A stretch of 64,000 bases of DNA from JBIOHP01 sp044449065 (GTDB taxonomy: Bacteria > Bacteroidota > Ignavibacteria > UBA10030 > SZUA-254): assembly GCA_044449065.1 (NCBI GenBank), contig JBIOHP010000019.1, positions 6,951 through 70,950 of the forward strand, read 5' to 3'. Below the pieces are notes generated by a model, which searched no databases, was not told where the DNA came from, and worked only from the letters and a program-made list of their open reading frames with translations. How positions within the stretch are numbered: position 1 is the first letter of the stretch; each line of letters starts with the position of its first letter. The position numbers were made by a program, and so were the translations under genes. Positions 63,972 through 64,000 of this stretch are shown in pieces.

Positions 63972-64000
63972 ATGCGCGGACCAGAAATCAAACAAACACC
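63972..64000 (+). CDS. possible start of the next gene (cut by the window edge)
   Basis: An ATG at 63972 preceded by CCAAGAAA opens a frame (MRGPEIKQT) that is still open at the end of the window. Only nine codons are available, so the product cannot be named and the call rests on position and the purine-rich upstream bases. Confidence 0.3.

Overview
The window is a chromosomal segment of a bacterium from the Bacteroidota/Chlorobiota/Ignavibacteriota (FCB) branch, most likely an Ignavibacteria-like lineage. This is inferred from a secreted protein ending in a type IX secretion sorting domain (YPNPFNP motif), a PorV/PorQ-family outer membrane protein, a CarboxypepD_reg/DUF5686 outer membrane protein, a Bacteroidota-type short RpoZ, and many secreted or lipobox-carrying proteins. 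No rRNA, tRNA, CRISPR array, transposase or phage gene was seen.

Layout. 0-3.3 kb: the end of an outer membrane barrel gene, an RsbW-like ATPase, mdh, and the rplU-rpmA ribosomal pair. 3.6-6.0 kb: a two-gene type II restriction-modification cassette whose nuclease looks like the AvaI/BsoBI family. 6.0-10.1 kb: a flavoprotein and an acyl-ACP desaturase lying between two inverted copies of a 282-bp repeat. 10.1-13.7 kb: an MsbA-like ABC exporter, a trmO gene broken by one in-frame stop codon, and a DUF1579 protein. 13.9-18.4 kb: a GH31 glycosidase and a PLP-dependent decarboxylase separated by a 321-bp element with perfect 29-bp terminal inverted repeats. 18.4-19.5 kb: gene-free, two diverged copies of a hairpin-rich unit, then the lon leader. 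19.5-27.6 kb: lon, an S9 peptidase, dnaX with a well-formed programmed frameshift signal, a PorV-like protein and a lipoprotein.

27.6-34.3 kb (minus strand): a four-gene envelope/signalling operon (secreted protein, FecR-domain protein, large outer membrane protein, CHASE2-adenylate cyclase). 34.4-39.0 kb (minus): rseP, dxr and a T9SS cargo protein. 39.0-45.4 kb (minus): a housekeeping cluster yicC-gmk-rpoZ-coaBC-UDG4-dnaB-DUF1460. 45.6-48.4 kb (plus): an RqcH/NFACT protein, a lipoprotein and an ArsC/Spx-like protein. 48.4-58.1 kb: secreted peptidases (M2/M3-like, prolyl oligopeptidase), a protein with calcium-loop-like motifs, a TPR protein, DUF5686 and a small H-type-lectin-like protein. 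58.2-63.5 kb: a large GH13 protein and malQ, a probable alpha-glucan utilisation pair.

The intergenic DNA is unusually rich in short palindromic, MITE-like repeats of at least five families, several present in two or more copies here. The main observations to check are the dnaX -1 frameshift signal, the trmO nonsense codon, the 129-bp element family (two copies bracket malQ), the 282-bp inverted pair around the desaturase and flavoprotein genes, and the FecR/CHASE2 operon.
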